64,000 nucleotides of DNA. Origin: Streptosporangium brasiliense (GTDB lineage: Bacteria; Actinomycetota; Actinomycetes; Streptosporangiales; Streptosporangiaceae). Below the pieces are notes generated by a model that made no database searches, was not told the DNA's origin, and saw only the letters and a list, made by a program, of their open reading frames with translations. The DNA is taken from NCBI RefSeq assembly GCF_030811595.1, contig NZ_JAUSRB010000002.1, forward strand, positions 4,774,001-4,838,000, given 5' to 3'. Positions 9,201-16,854 of this stretch are shown in pieces. The translations under genes were made by a program, and so were the position numbers. The first letter of the stretch is position 1. Each line of letters begins with the position of its first letter.

Positions 9201-9835
9201 TGCGTCTGGGGCAGGGTGACGGAGGGCTCGATCGTCGCTATCAGCCGTGCGCCCATACCGCCGTAATATCCAATGCGATAGATATCTATACGATAATTGG
9301 TCGCATCGGTTCTCACCTTGAACTGGGCGTTCTCTCCCTTGTTCACGCTCATCTGAGTGGCATACCCCTCGATGTTGGCGCTCTGGGTCGGTACGTCCCA
9401 CTCGCTGGGAGGACTGCCCGGCAGACTGTTCTCTATACAGATGACAGAAGTGGGAGGGCAGTCGGCTCTGCGTCTCAGGGCATGGGGAGGCCGGCTCCCG
9501 GTCCTCGCGCCGTGTACGCCGTCAGCCGCGCCCTTGACAGGCGACATCTCGTCGGAGGGGGAGGGGGAGGGGATGAGCTTGGAATCGGGGGAGGGGGAGG
9601 GGGAGGGGGAGGGGATGAGCTCGGAACCGCTCGGCGCCGGCCCGGCGGATTCCATCCCGTTCTCCACCGGGCCTGCCGACGCCATCATGGTCGGCGATGC
9701 GGCCTCCGGTGTGGGGGGAGGAGGTAAGGCCGCCCCCAGCAAGCTGAGCGTGGCCACCGCGCAGCCTCCGAAGGTGATCATTCTCCGGAGAATCCGCCGC
9801 GGCCTCGGACCGGACTGTTGCTTGTCGTCTGGCAC
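6212..9835 (-). CDS. Large exported protein: dimethylformamidase-like domain, Ig-like domain, three DUF4082 repeats
   Basis: A 1207-residue secreted protein. An N-terminal signal/anchor (RRMITFGGCAVATLSLLGAAL) is followed by a Pro/Ser linker with SPSPSPSP runs (about 70-95). A ~480-residue domain follows (about 140-620), with IYRIGYYGGMGARL, VSSGHDEYWS and FFSGNEVFWKTRW. It matches the C-terminal region of N,N-dimethylformamidase beta-like proteins, often found in exported actinobacterial proteins. Next come an Ig-like domain (about 635-725, PPTSAITFPASGSTVPAGT) and three DUF4082 modules of 160 residues each, encoded by 480-bp repeats. DUF4082 is a jelly-roll-like module thought to bind carbohydrate. 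The GTG start has GAGAGG upstream. A surface or matrix role is inferred; enzyme activity is unproven. Confidence 0.85.
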   Translation of the reverse strand: MPDDKQQSGPRPRRILRRMITFGGCAVATLSLLGAALPPPPTPEAASPTMMASAGPVENGMESAGPAPSGSELIPSPSPSPSPDSKLIPSPSPSDEMSPVKGAADGVHGARTGSRPPHALRRRADCPPTSVICIENSLPGSPPSEWDVPTQSANIEGYATQMSVNKGENAQFKVRTDATNYRIDIYRIGYYGGMGARLIATIEPSVTLPQTQPTCLGDTTTGLIDCGNWALSASWAVPSNAVSGVYAANIIREDGTPGVSQILFVIRDDSRNSDILLKTSDTTWQAYNEYGGNSLYVGSPVGRAYKVSYNRPLFTRSSFFMAEYPLVRWIEANGYDVSYTSSVDMASQGAELLEHKIFVSSGHDEYWSNEMRSSIQNARDNGVNLIFFSGNEVFWKTRWENSLDATGTPFRTMVCYKETHANAKIDPSPQWTGTWRDPRFSPPSDGGRPENAVTGTFYMVNTPANDSITVPAEYSDMRLWRNTSIANLQPGESAVFPAGTLGYEWNEAPDNDSTPAGTVKFSRTSVVKTTTYLLNFGSTYGAGDPVHSLTLYRHSSGALVFGSGTVQWSWGLDDTHDLKPSGGGRLGATPPTDIRMQQATVNLLADMKTQPASLQPGLVPAVASTDTAPPTSAITFPASGSTVPAGTVIPVQGTAADTGGGVVGGVEVSFDGGTRWFQATGRTGWRYNWLTPTPGTVTIRSRAVDDIGNIQGTPTQITVTVVSECPSCTIWPSSAVPAIQSQNDPNASTAGLKFRTATAGTINGIRFYKGTQNTGTHVGSLWTSGGQLLASATFTNETASGWQQVNFPTPVSIAANTTYVASYHSTSGFYSVTRPYFTTQYTNSPLTALANGAEGGNGVYKYGATNAFPTQTYQASNYWVDVVFTPSNSLWDNTAVPAIQSQPDPTAGTAGVKFRSATAGTINGIRFYKGSQNTGTHTGSLWTSSGQLLASATFTNETASGWQQVNFPEPVNINANTTYVASYHTTSGFYSITRPYFTTQYTNSPLTALANGAEGGNGVYKYGATNAFPTQTYQASNYWVDVVFTPSNSLWDNTAVPAIQSQPDSAPVTLGVKFKTTTDGSITGIRFYKGIQNTGTHTGSLWTSTGELLASAIFANETASGWQQVNFSTPVKITANTTYVASYHTTSGFWSLTRPYFTTQYANGPLLALANGTEGGNGVYKYDAVNSFPTQTYQASNYWVDVVFTSP
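6215..7655 (-). repeat. Three near-identical 480-bp DUF4082-coding repeats
   Basis: The sequence near 6221 recurs at about 6701 and 7181 (period exactly 480 bp), and long blocks are identical between units. Each codes for one DUF4082 module (SLWDNTAVPAIQSQ... to ...YWVDVVFTPS). Blocks such as the segment coding YTNSPLTALANGAEGGNG are identical at DNA level, so duplication or gene conversion is recent. A related unit is in the neighbouring gene at 10385-10880. Confidence 0.92.
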
Positions 9836-10059
9836 TTAAACCTCTCAGTCGAAGCGTCGCAATAGATGACTAGACGACTGAAAGCCTGACGATCTGATGA
9901 CCGAAAGGGGCCAGGGACGCTCCCGTCAGGGGGTGTTCTTGCCGGATCTTTATCGAGCTTCTGTTGAAGGGGGCAATCCTGACGGCCGCGTCAAGGCAGT
10001 CCGCGCCGACGGCTGGGCCGACCCTGGTGCCGTGCCCCCAGCGGATGTGCCGCCCCGCG

Positions 10060-10106
10060 CCGCACGACGGCCTTGGGCCGAGTAGGTCACCATGGCCGTC
10101 GTGCGG
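10060..10106. terminator. 13-bp perfect inverted repeat, possible terminator
   Basis: CCGCACGACGGCC at 10060-10072 pairs with GGCCGTCGTGCGG at 10094-10106 across a 21-base loop. It lies about 280 bases downstream of the stop of the DUF3494/DUF4082 gene (minus strand) and could end its transcript. There is no U-run, which is usual in high-GC actinobacteria. Confidence 0.4.
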
Positions 10107-10289
10107 GCTGCGGGCACTGCCCGCACCAGCGTGCCGGCGGCAAGCCGCCAGGACGATCAGAAGGACATCTGCGGACGCGTGGAACCTCGCCCAGCGGGTG
10201 TGAGTCAGGCCACCACGCTGCCCGGACGCCGGAACCAGTGATCGGCTACGGCGTCAGCCGACCACACCTTCGACCAGGAAAGGTCGAGA

Positions 10290-10384
10290 CCAAGGCGGAA
10301 CGGACCGTGGTCGTCTTGAATTTGACGCCGAGCGTGACGGCCTTGGAGACGGGATCACATCGGACGGCCGGACCGCCACGTCGT
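10290..10384 (-). pseudogene. Degenerate fragment of a further DUF4082 repeat
   Basis: Directly after the stop of the next gene, the minus strand reads SLNDVAVRP and, after a frame change, AVTLGVKFKTTT. Intact repeats read SLWDNTAVPAIQSQ...VTLGVKFKTTT. The nucleotide similarity is clear over about 80 bases (CTTGAATTT..ACGCCGAG.GTGACGG on the plus strand). It is a broken module left after a deletion. Confidence 0.65.
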
Positions 10385-12007
10385 TCAAGGAGTGCCGGAA
10401 GGGGTGAACACGAGATCCACCCAGTAGTTGCTGGACTGATAGGCGTCGGTCGGGAAGGCGTTCGTGGGGCCGTATTTGTATACGCCGTTCCCGCCTTCCG
10501 CGCCGTTCGCGAGCGCGAGGAGCGGATTGTTTGTGTATTGCGTGTTGAAGTAGGGTCTCGTTACCGAATAGAACCCGGATGTGCTGTGGTACGAGGCGAC
10601 GTAGGTGGTGTTGGCGGCGATGCTCACGGGGGTGGGGAAGTTCACCTGCTGCCATCCGGACGCGGTCTCGTTGGTGAAGGTCGCGCTCGCGAGCAGTTGG
10701 CCACTGCTGGTCCACAGGCCTCCGACGTGTGTCCCGGTGTTCTGCGAGCCCTTGTAGAAGCGGATGCCGGTGACGGTCCCGGCCGTGGTGGCCCTGAACT
10801 TCACGCCGGCCGTACTGGCATTGGGATCGATGTGGGACGGGATGGCCGGGACCGCCGAGTTGTCCCACAGGCTGGTCCGCACGGTCTGGATCAGTTCGGG
10901 CGACCTGCTCGGGGCGAAATGGACGATGGCCTCACCGTCGTGGGTGTCGCCGCCGAGATAGACGGCGGTGATCGAATGCTGCCCGGCGGCCAGGCTCGAG
11001 GTCGTGAAGGTGGCGGGGCCCGAGTTGTCGTGCCAGCCTGAGCCGATGACGGTCGAGCCATCCTTGAAGACCACCTCGCCCTGAGGGACGAGCGAGCCCG
11101 TGACCGGGCTCACCACGGCGGTGAAGGTGATCGACTGTCCCCGCTGGGAGGGGTTGGCCGACGTGGTCAGGGTTGTCGTGGTCGGCGGGTTGTTCGGCAC
11201 GATGACAAGGGTTTTCGGTGGGTTGCTGGTGCCTTGGAGCGTGACCGTGTTGTTGAGCGCGAAGGCACGGCCGTAGAGGGTGGCGCCGGAGCCCACCATC
11301 ACCGACGTCAGCGCCAGGACGTTTCCTCGGAAGGTGGAGAACGTCCCGAGCGTCGCGGAGCCGCTGACCTGCCAGAAGACGTTGTCCTCCTGGGCGCCGT
11401 TCACAAGGTTGATGTTGCTGACGTTCGCCGTGGAGAGGGTGGACGCCTTGAAGATGAAGACCGCGTCCGGGTCGTCCTGGGCATCGAGTGTGAGCGTCCC
11501 GGTTATTCCGAAGACGCCGTTGGCGGAGTTGTAGATGCCCGGGGCCCTGGTCGTGCCACCGAGCTCTGTCGGTATGGTGACGACAGGTGTCCGCCCGGTG
11601 ATGTCGTTGTAGGCGGCGACCAGGTCGGCTTTGGCACCGGACGCCGTGGCGTCGCCTGCGTGGACGGTTCCGCTCACCGTGCCGGGCGGGAAGCCGCTCA
11701 CCGAGTTGCCCGGACTGACTCCGAGGTCTCCGGTGATCGCCGTGAGATTCGTGTTCGTCACGGCGCTCCCGGCCAGAACGCCGAAGGAGGCGGCGTCGCC
11801 GAGGTTCACCGGTGCCGGATCTGCGTTCGCGCTGTGTGGCGTTCCGATGACCACGCCCATCGACAGGACGGCTGTCAGCAGCGCTACAAGCCAGGAGCGA
11901 CCGACGCTCCGCCAGAGAGAGCCGCGGTGACCGGTTTCACACTTCAGCTGTGCCGGCGAGGTCATACCGGCCGATTGGTCGGGTGGATCGAAATGGGATT
12001 TGGACAT
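10385..12007 (-). CDS. Exported DUF3494 (ice-binding-like) protein with Ig-like and DUF4082 modules
   Basis: A 540-residue exported protein. The signal peptide (about 25-60, WLVALLTAVLSMGVVIG...ANA) precedes a DUF3494 domain (about 65-260) opening with VNLGDAASFGVLAGSAVTNT. It includes TAITGDLGVSPG, SGTVHAGD and AQEDNVFWQVSGSATLGT, the hallmarks of the beta-helical ice-binding-protein fold. An Ig-like domain (about 275-375, TTTTLTTSANPSQRGQSITF) and one DUF4082 module (about 385-540) follow. In non-polar actinobacteria DUF3494 proteins are generally regarded as surface adhesins. ATG 12007 is chosen because GGAGAG lies 9 bases upstream; an in-frame TTG at 12016 is too close to it. The DUF4082 module is nearly identical to those in the neighbour at 6.2-7.6 kb. 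Confidence 0.88.
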   Translation of the reverse strand: MSKSHFDPPDQSAGMTSPAQLKCETGHRGSLWRSVGRSWLVALLTAVLSMGVVIGTPHSANADPAPVNLGDAASFGVLAGSAVTNTNLTAITGDLGVSPGNSVSGFPPGTVSGTVHAGDATASGAKADLVAAYNDITGRTPVVTIPTELGGTTRAPGIYNSANGVFGITGTLTLDAQDDPDAVFIFKASTLSTANVSNINLVNGAQEDNVFWQVSGSATLGTFSTFRGNVLALTSVMVGSGATLYGRAFALNNTVTLQGTSNPPKTLVIVPNNPPTTTTLTTSANPSQRGQSITFTAVVSPVTGSLVPQGEVVFKDGSTVIGSGWHDNSGPATFTTSSLAAGQHSITAVYLGGDTHDGEAIVHFAPSRSPELIQTVRTSLWDNSAVPAIPSHIDPNASTAGVKFRATTAGTVTGIRFYKGSQNTGTHVGGLWTSSGQLLASATFTNETASGWQQVNFPTPVSIAANTTYVASYHSTSGFYSVTRPYFNTQYTNNPLLALANGAEGGNGVYKYGPTNAFPTDAYQSSNYWVDLVFTPSGTP

Positions 12008-12524
12008 TGGAGCCAACTCTCCGGTGATCTCAGGTGCGGGACCTCGCGCGCAGTCCGTATGGCATGGATCAATCTCGTGATCCCTGCTTACTTCTGCCCG
12101 GTCGGCCGCTGTTTTTAATGAAAAATGAGAGATGTCGGCGGCGAGAAACGCCGGCCCGATATCGCGGTTTCCGTTGAAGGCGCCATGGCTCGCGCGAGCG
12201 GAAAGGCATTGACGATCCCGGTGTACGCCTATGGTGAATCACGGGGAGAGTCCTGCAGGCGCCTGGTCGAACGCGTGGTCAGAACAGGACTTACCTGCAG
12301 ACGTCATCCATGCCAGTGCCTTGGGTGGGTCCGCTGTCCAGGCCGGGGCCTTCAAGGCGGTCAGGGGCGCACTCTCGCACGGCAACGGGCAGGGGCGTTG
12401 GCGGGACAGGCCGAGCCCGGTGCCGACGGCAACCGGGCCTCGATGTCGATGCCACCGCCTTGACCGCCCGGTGACAGGCGTCCATCCCGCCCACGACAGA
12501 CCCGGGCCGGGGTTTTCGGCGGAC
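12008..12524. other. 517-bp gap, no supported gene
   Basis: It lies between two minus-strand exported-protein genes. It should hold the DUF3494 gene's promoter (the ~110 bases right of 12007 are AT-richer, with poly-T/A stretches near 12110-12125) and the 3' region of the collagen-like gene. Open frames on both strands lack motifs. Confidence 0.45.
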
Positions 12525-13226
12525 CTACAGGCCGGATGGTGGGGTGATGACGGTGAACGGGGAGCAGTAGGTCGATCCCCAGGCCGGGCCCGGAGGCGGG
12601 GGAGGCGCGGTGAGAATGCACTTGGTCTGGGCAAGGGTGCCGTCCGAAGTCAACACCGTGATCAGAAGGCTGCTGAGGGGGGTGGCGGCCTCGGTCAAAG
12701 AGACGCCGATCACGCCGGTGGGGTAGTTCGGCACCGCGGACAGGCTGTGCCATGCCTGCGGCGGGGCGGTCCGAGGATCCCTGATCCAGGTGGTACCACC
12801 TACGACATTGGCCGTGAAGTTTGTATCAAATGGCGTAAATGTAAGTGAAATCAGCGTCGTGTCGATGCTGGAAATCGACCCGGGTGGACCATTCTGTCCG
12901 TTCGCCCCCCTTTCTCCGGGTGGCCCCTGTTTCCCGTCAGAGCCTTTTTCGCCGGACAGTCCTCTCGGTCCTCTCGGTCCGCGAGGACCCCGCCTGCAGC
13001 CGTCATGCCGGTGCCCGCACCGATCACACCAGCACCGACAGGAATTCCAGTGACGATGTCCGCAGGCCGGGTGAAGGGCGGCGCCCCCACCCGTCTGCCG
13101 GTCCAGGAGAGCGGTTCTGGCCGGTTTGGTGATCCTGCTTGCCGCGGCCGCTCCCGGATCCGGCGACCCCAGTGTTCCGCAGGCCATCGCCAATGCGGCG
13201 ACCGCCATGCTCCTGCGAGGAATCAA
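12525..13226 (-). CDS. Exported collagen-like repeat protein
   Basis: A 233-residue protein. A TTG start at 13226 is proposed because AGGGAG precedes it by 7 bases and it yields a clean signal peptide, IPRRSMAVAALAMACG...GAAAAS; longer in-frame starts exist at 13304 and 13346. After an unusual Cys/His-rich stretch (about residues 55-78) come 12 uninterrupted Gly-X-Y triplets (about 80-116), rich in the charged and Pro-containing triplets typical of bacterial collagen-like proteins (GPR, GEK, GPP, GER). The C-terminal ~115 residues (SISSIDTTLISLTFTP...) look like a beta-rich globular domain that may trimerise the stalk. A surface or matrix role is inferred. The Cys/His part may be a local frame error. 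Confidence 0.75.
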   Translation of the reverse strand: MIPRRSMAVAALAMACGTLGSPDPGAAAASRITKPARTALLDRQTGGGAALHPACGHRHWNSCRCWCDRCGHRHDGCRRGPRGPRGPRGLSGEKGSDGKQGPPGERGANGQNGPPGSISSIDTTLISLTFTPFDTNFTANVVGGTTWIRDPRTAPPQAWHSLSAVPNYPTGVIGVSLTEAATPLSSLLITVLTSDGTLAQTKCILTAPPPPPGPAWGSTYCSPFTVITPPSGL

Positions 13227-13594
13227 TGGGTTCTCCCTGCGGCGAAAATCGGATTTTCGAGTCACCGCATTGCATGGCGGTGCAAACGAGAGATGCCCAT
13301 TCATGAAGTGGTGATGCTTGATCGAAGTTACGATTGGGGCAAACAAACGATACTCCGAGATAAAAGGCGCCCGTTTGGTCGGTATCTTTCGTGATCTCCA
13401 CGTATTTAGAGATCGCGCACCGTTATGTCGTTATCCGGTTACCGGGAGAGACAAGGTCCGGGCGCGTGCCGAGGGTTCGGAGTGCTCGGCTGATGAGACA
13501 CCGGACATGGCGGTACGGGACACCGGTCGCCGTCCCGCCCGGCATCCTCGTTCTCGCGACGTGCGAACGCCGGAGCCGGGAGAAAGGTGCTGGT
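13227..13594. other. 368-bp low-GC intergenic region with dyad
   Basis: It lies upstream of the collagen-like gene. It contains GATCTC (13393-13398) and its inverted copy GAGATC (13409-13414) around a 10-base AT-rich core, a possible operator or hairpin. No gene is supported; some weak frames extend upstream from the collagen-like gene. Confidence 0.4.
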
Positions 13595-14686
13595 CTATGC
13601 CGTCCTGCGGCGGAGCACCTGCTGATTCACCACGGATGACTCGCTCGGGGCGAAGTCGACCCAGGCCTCACCGACGGCGGTGCCGCCGGCCACGTAGACA
13701 GCGGTGATGGGATGCACGCCTCTGGTGAGTTCCGTGGTCGTGAACGTCGCGACGCCGAGCTTGTCGAGCATGGCCGAGCCGATGACGACGGAGCCGTCCT
13801 TGAAGAGCACTGTGTTGGTGGGACTGACCCCCAAGAAGTCCCCGCTGACCTTGGCGACGAAGGTGACCGGCTCCCCCGTCCGGGACGGGTTCGGCGACGA
13901 GGTGAGGGACGTGGCGGTCGCCGGGTTGTTCGGCAGCGTGACACGGGTGGCCGGCAGGGTGGTCGTGCCGTTCAAGGTGACCACGTTGTTCAGCGCCATG
14001 GTGCGGCCGTACACCGCCGCGCCCCTCATCACCGTGACACCGTTCAGTGCCAGGATGTTCCCCCGGAAGGTGGAGAGCGTCCCCAGGGTCGCCGAGTCGC
14101 CGACCTGCCACACGATGTTGTCCTCCTGGGCGCCGTTCTCGAGGTCGATGTTGCTGACCCTCGCCGTGTTGAGAGCGGAGTCGGCCTGGAAGATGAAGAC
14201 CGCGTCCGGGTCGCCCTCGGCGTCGAGCGTGAGCGTCCCGGCCAGCTCGAAGACGCCTCCGGGAGTGTCGTAGACACCCGGTGTGATGGTCGCCCCTCCT
14301 CCGAGGTCAGGGGGGATGGTCGCGGTGGGCGTCCGCCCGGCCGCGTCGTTGTAGGCGGCGACCGCGTCGGCCATCTCCTCCTTCGCCTCCGCGTTGTTCC
14401 GATGCACCTCTCCGCGCACCACCCCCGGTGGGAAGCCGACCAGAGTGGTGCCCGGACTCAAGGCGACCGCACCGGTGATCATGGTGAGATGCGTGCTTGT
14501 GACCGCGTTGCCGGCCATGACCACGCAGTCGTCGGCATCTCCGAGACTCACCGGCTGCGGCTTCGCGCTCGCGCTGGACGGCAGCGCGAGGGGGGCGCCC
14601 AGTGTGAGGACGGCCGCGAGAGCCGCGTTCAGCCAGGGGCTACGGCTGTTTCGATGAAGAGCGCGAGGGTGGCCGCTATTTATCAT
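13595..14686 (-). CDS. Exported DUF3494 (ice-binding-like) protein with Ig-like domain
   Basis: A 363-residue paralogue of the protein at 10385-12007, without the DUF4082 module. Signal peptide about 15-42 (WLNAALAAVLTLGAPLALPSSASA). The DUF3494 domain spans about 45-245, with VSLGDADDCVVMAGNAVTST, MITGAVALSPGTTLVGFPPG and AQEDNIVWQVGDSATLGTLS, then an Ig-like domain of about 90 residues (SLTSSPNPSRTGEPVTF). ATG 14686 has AGGGA 7 bases upstream. The two DUF3494 proteins share domain order and flank the collagen-like gene on the same strand, suggesting a cluster of surface proteins. It is divergent from the UDP-sugar dehydrogenase. Confidence 0.87.
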   Translation of the reverse strand: MINSGHPRALHRNSRSPWLNAALAAVLTLGAPLALPSSASAKPQPVSLGDADDCVVMAGNAVTSTHLTMITGAVALSPGTTLVGFPPGVVRGEVHRNNAEAKEEMADAVAAYNDAAGRTPTATIPPDLGGGATITPGVYDTPGGVFELAGTLTLDAEGDPDAVFIFQADSALNTARVSNIDLENGAQEDNIVWQVGDSATLGTLSTFRGNILALNGVTVMRGAAVYGRTMALNNVVTLNGTTTLPATRVTLPNNPATATSLTSSPNPSRTGEPVTFVAKVSGDFLGVSPTNTVLFKDGSVVIGSAMLDKLGVATFTTTELTRGVHPITAVYVAGGTAVGEAWVDFAPSESSVVNQQVLRRRTA

Positions 14687-14894
14687 GAGATTGTCCCTTT
14701 GTCCGGTAACTCAAAATCAATATGCGCCCGGATAATCGATCTTACTGTTGCCGTTCTCGCCGCCCTGAATCGACATGCGGCGGACCCGCCGAACGCGGAG
14801 GCGACACGCCCAGGGGGTCGCCAAATCAATGTCGTGAGAACATTCGGCTCCTAAAGTCAGGTCATATATCACTCGAAGTGACGGGGGTCCTGAC

Positions 14895-16154
14895 ATGAGA
14901 GAGAAGCTGGTCGTTGTCGGCCAGGGGTATGTAGGCCTGCCGCTGGCGATGCGGGCGGTCGACGCCGGGTTCGACGTCGTGGGGATCGACCTGGACGAGT
15001 GGCGGGTCAAGCGGCTCAACGCCGCCGAGTCCTATGTCGAAGACGTCGGCGACGACCTGCTGGCCGCGGCCCACCGTTCGGGGCGGTATCTGGCCAGCGG
15101 CGACTACGCCGACGCCGAGGGGTTCGACATATGCGTGATAACGGTGCCGACGCCGCTCCGCGAGGGCGTCCCCGACCTCCGTCACATCGGCTCGGCCGGT
15201 GAGTCCATCGCCCCGCTGGTACGGCGGGGCGCGACGGTGGTCCTGGAGTCCACCACCTATCCCGGGACCACCGAGGAGTATCTACGGCCCCTGCTGGAGG
15301 AGGGCTCCGGGCTGCAGGCACCCGAGGACTTCTTCCTCGGCTACAGCCCGGAACGGATCGACCCGGGCAACCCCCAATGGCGGCTGGACAACACGCCGAA
15401 GGTCGTGTCCGGGCTCGACGGGGCCTCCCTGGAGCGGATCGGGGCGTTCTACGGGCGGATCGTGCAGGAGGTCGTCCCCGTCTCCTCGCTGCAGGTGGCC
15501 GAGCTGTGCAAGCTCCTTGAGAACACCTTCAGGCATGTCAACATCGCCCTGGTGAACGAGCTGTCGATCTTCGCGCAGCAGCTCGGGATCGACGTCTGGG
15601 AGGCGATCGACGCCGCCTCCACCAAGCCGTTCGGCTACATGCGCTTCACCCCGGGGCCCGGGGTCGGCGGTCACTGCCTGCCGATCGACCCGTCCTACCT
15701 GTCCTGGAAGGTCAAGCGCAGCCTGGGGCACAACTTCCGGTTCGTGGAGCTGGCCAACGACATCAACGACCACATGCCCGACCACGTCGTGCACCGGCTG
15801 ATCCTCGGGCTGAACCGGCGGTCCAAGTCGATCAAGGGGAGCCGGGTGCTCCTGCTGGGACTGGCCTACAAGAAGAACGCCGGCGACTGCCGCGAGTCGC
15901 CCGCCATCGAGGTGGCCAGAGCCCTGTGGAAGCTGGGCGCGGACGTGCGGGCCGCCGATCCGCACGTGGACGACTCCCTGCTCCCGCCGGGGATCGAGAT
16001 CGTCAGGCCCACGGGCCGGGAGCTGGCCCTGGCCGACGCGGTCGTGATCCTCACCGACCACGACTGCTTCGACTACGAGCTGGTCGAGCAGATGGGCGCC
16101 TTCGTCTTCGACACGCGCAACCGCTGCCGGGGTCCCAACGTCGAGCGCCTCTGA
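14895..16154 (+). CDS. Nucleotide-sugar dehydrogenase (UDP-N-acetylhexosamine 6-dehydrogenase type)
   Basis: A 419-residue enzyme of the UDP-glucose/GDP-mannose dehydrogenase family, which oxidises a UDP-sugar C6 alcohol to the uronate in two NAD+-dependent steps. The Rossmann motif is VVGQGYVGLPLA; the catalytic cysteine is in GPGVGGHCLPIDP (about residue 258), with the catalytic lysine region KLLENTFRHVNIALVNE upstream. Three domains of normal length are present. The PLREGVPDLRHI and GYSPERIDPGNP segments resemble the WbpA/TviB/WecC branch acting on UDP-GlcNAc or UDP-ManNAc rather than UDP-glucose; this choice is inference. The start has GGGGGT upstream. It belongs functionally with the glycan cluster at 1-5.65 kb. 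Confidence 0.9.
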   Translation: MREKLVVVGQGYVGLPLAMRAVDAGFDVVGIDLDEWRVKRLNAAESYVEDVGDDLLAAAHRSGRYLASGDYADAEGFDICVITVPTPLREGVPDLRHIGSAGESIAPLVRRGATVVLESTTYPGTTEEYLRPLLEEGSGLQAPEDFFLGYSPERIDPGNPQWRLDNTPKVVSGLDGASLERIGAFYGRIVQEVVPVSSLQVAELCKLLENTFRHVNIALVNELSIFAQQLGIDVWEAIDAASTKPFGYMRFTPGPGVGGHCLPIDPSYLSWKVKRSLGHNFRFVELANDINDHMPDHVVHRLILGLNRRSKSIKGSRVLLLGLAYKKNAGDCRESPAIEVARALWKLGADVRAADPHVDDSLLPPGIEIVRPTGRELALADAVVILTDHDCFDYELVEQMGAFVFDTRNRCRGPNVERL

Positions 16155-16248
16155 GCGGCCCGCCCGGCGTCCCGCCCGTCCGGTGCCCCGGGTGCCACGG
16201 GGCGCCGGACGCCGGGTGTCTCCGGGCGGGCGTCATGACCGAGTACGG

Positions 16249-16632
16249 CTAGGGCCTCATGACGCGGTCGATCAGCTCCTCGACCTGGGTGTTGAGCTTG
16301 GCGCCGCGTGGCCAGCCCGCGTAGTGGGTGAGGAAGATGACGATCTCGCGGAGCTCGTCCGGGGTGAGCTCCCCGGTGCGCAGCGCCGCGTCGAGCTGGA
16401 CCTCGATCATGTCGTCGGCGCCCTGTCCGACGAGGAGGCCGAGCAGGAGCAGCCGCCGGTCCCGCGTGCTCAGCCCGTCTCTGGACCACACTTCGGCGAA
16501 CAGATGCTCGACGGTCATGCCGAAGAAGTCGCCGGGGCCGTCACCGACGTGGTTGCGGCCGTAGACCCGCTTCATGATCTCCAATCCGCGGGCCCGGCGG
16601 TCAGGGGCGGCGTCGTCCGCGTGGTCGTTCAT
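16249..16632 (-). CDS. Carboxymuconolactone decarboxylase-family protein
   Basis: A 127-residue all-helical CMD/AhpD-like protein. The middle (LSTRDRRLLLLGLLVGQGADDMIEVQL) and ELREIVIFLTHYAGWPRGA are the family core. It lacks the CxxC of AhpD peroxidoreductases (there is no Cys at all), so a gamma-carboxymuconolactone-decarboxylase-like fold of unknown substrate is all that can be said. The promoter region near 16750-16775 contains an interrupted dyad (GACAT...ATGTC). Confidence 0.82.
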   Translation of the reverse strand: MNDHADDAAPDRRARGLEIMKRVYGRNHVGDGPGDFFGMTVEHLFAEVWSRDGLSTRDRRLLLLGLLVGQGADDMIEVQLDAALRTGELTPDELREIVIFLTHYAGWPRGAKLNTQVEELIDRVMRP

Positions 16633-16854
16633 GGGGCACTCCCAGTCCGTCAGCCTGCCGATCCGGGGCTAGCGCGGTGAGGGGCGTCTCGGCCCCTCCA
16701 TCCTTGGCCGGTTCCGCCGCCAGGGATAGCTCCTTCCCGTCAAGAGTCCTGACATATACCAACATGTCGTATCAAGATCGCCGGGCGTTACAGATGCGGC
16801 CGCCCTCCGAAGGTCACACGGCGGGGGTTGCGCCGGCGTTGCGGCCGTCGCCGT

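Larger units (their letters stand above)
9836..10384. other. Gap with hairpin and degraded DUF4082 fragment
   Basis: No intact gene. The right end (about 10290-10384) resembles the start of a DUF4082 module on the minus strand, frame-broken. A perfect 13-bp inverted repeat lies at 10060-10072/10094-10106. The open frames crossing this region lack motifs and ribosome sites. Confidence 0.5.

Noticed and set aside
9482..9727. Gly-rich frame opposite the Pro/Ser linker
   Set aside because: It arises from the GGGGA repeats coding SPSP on the other strand.
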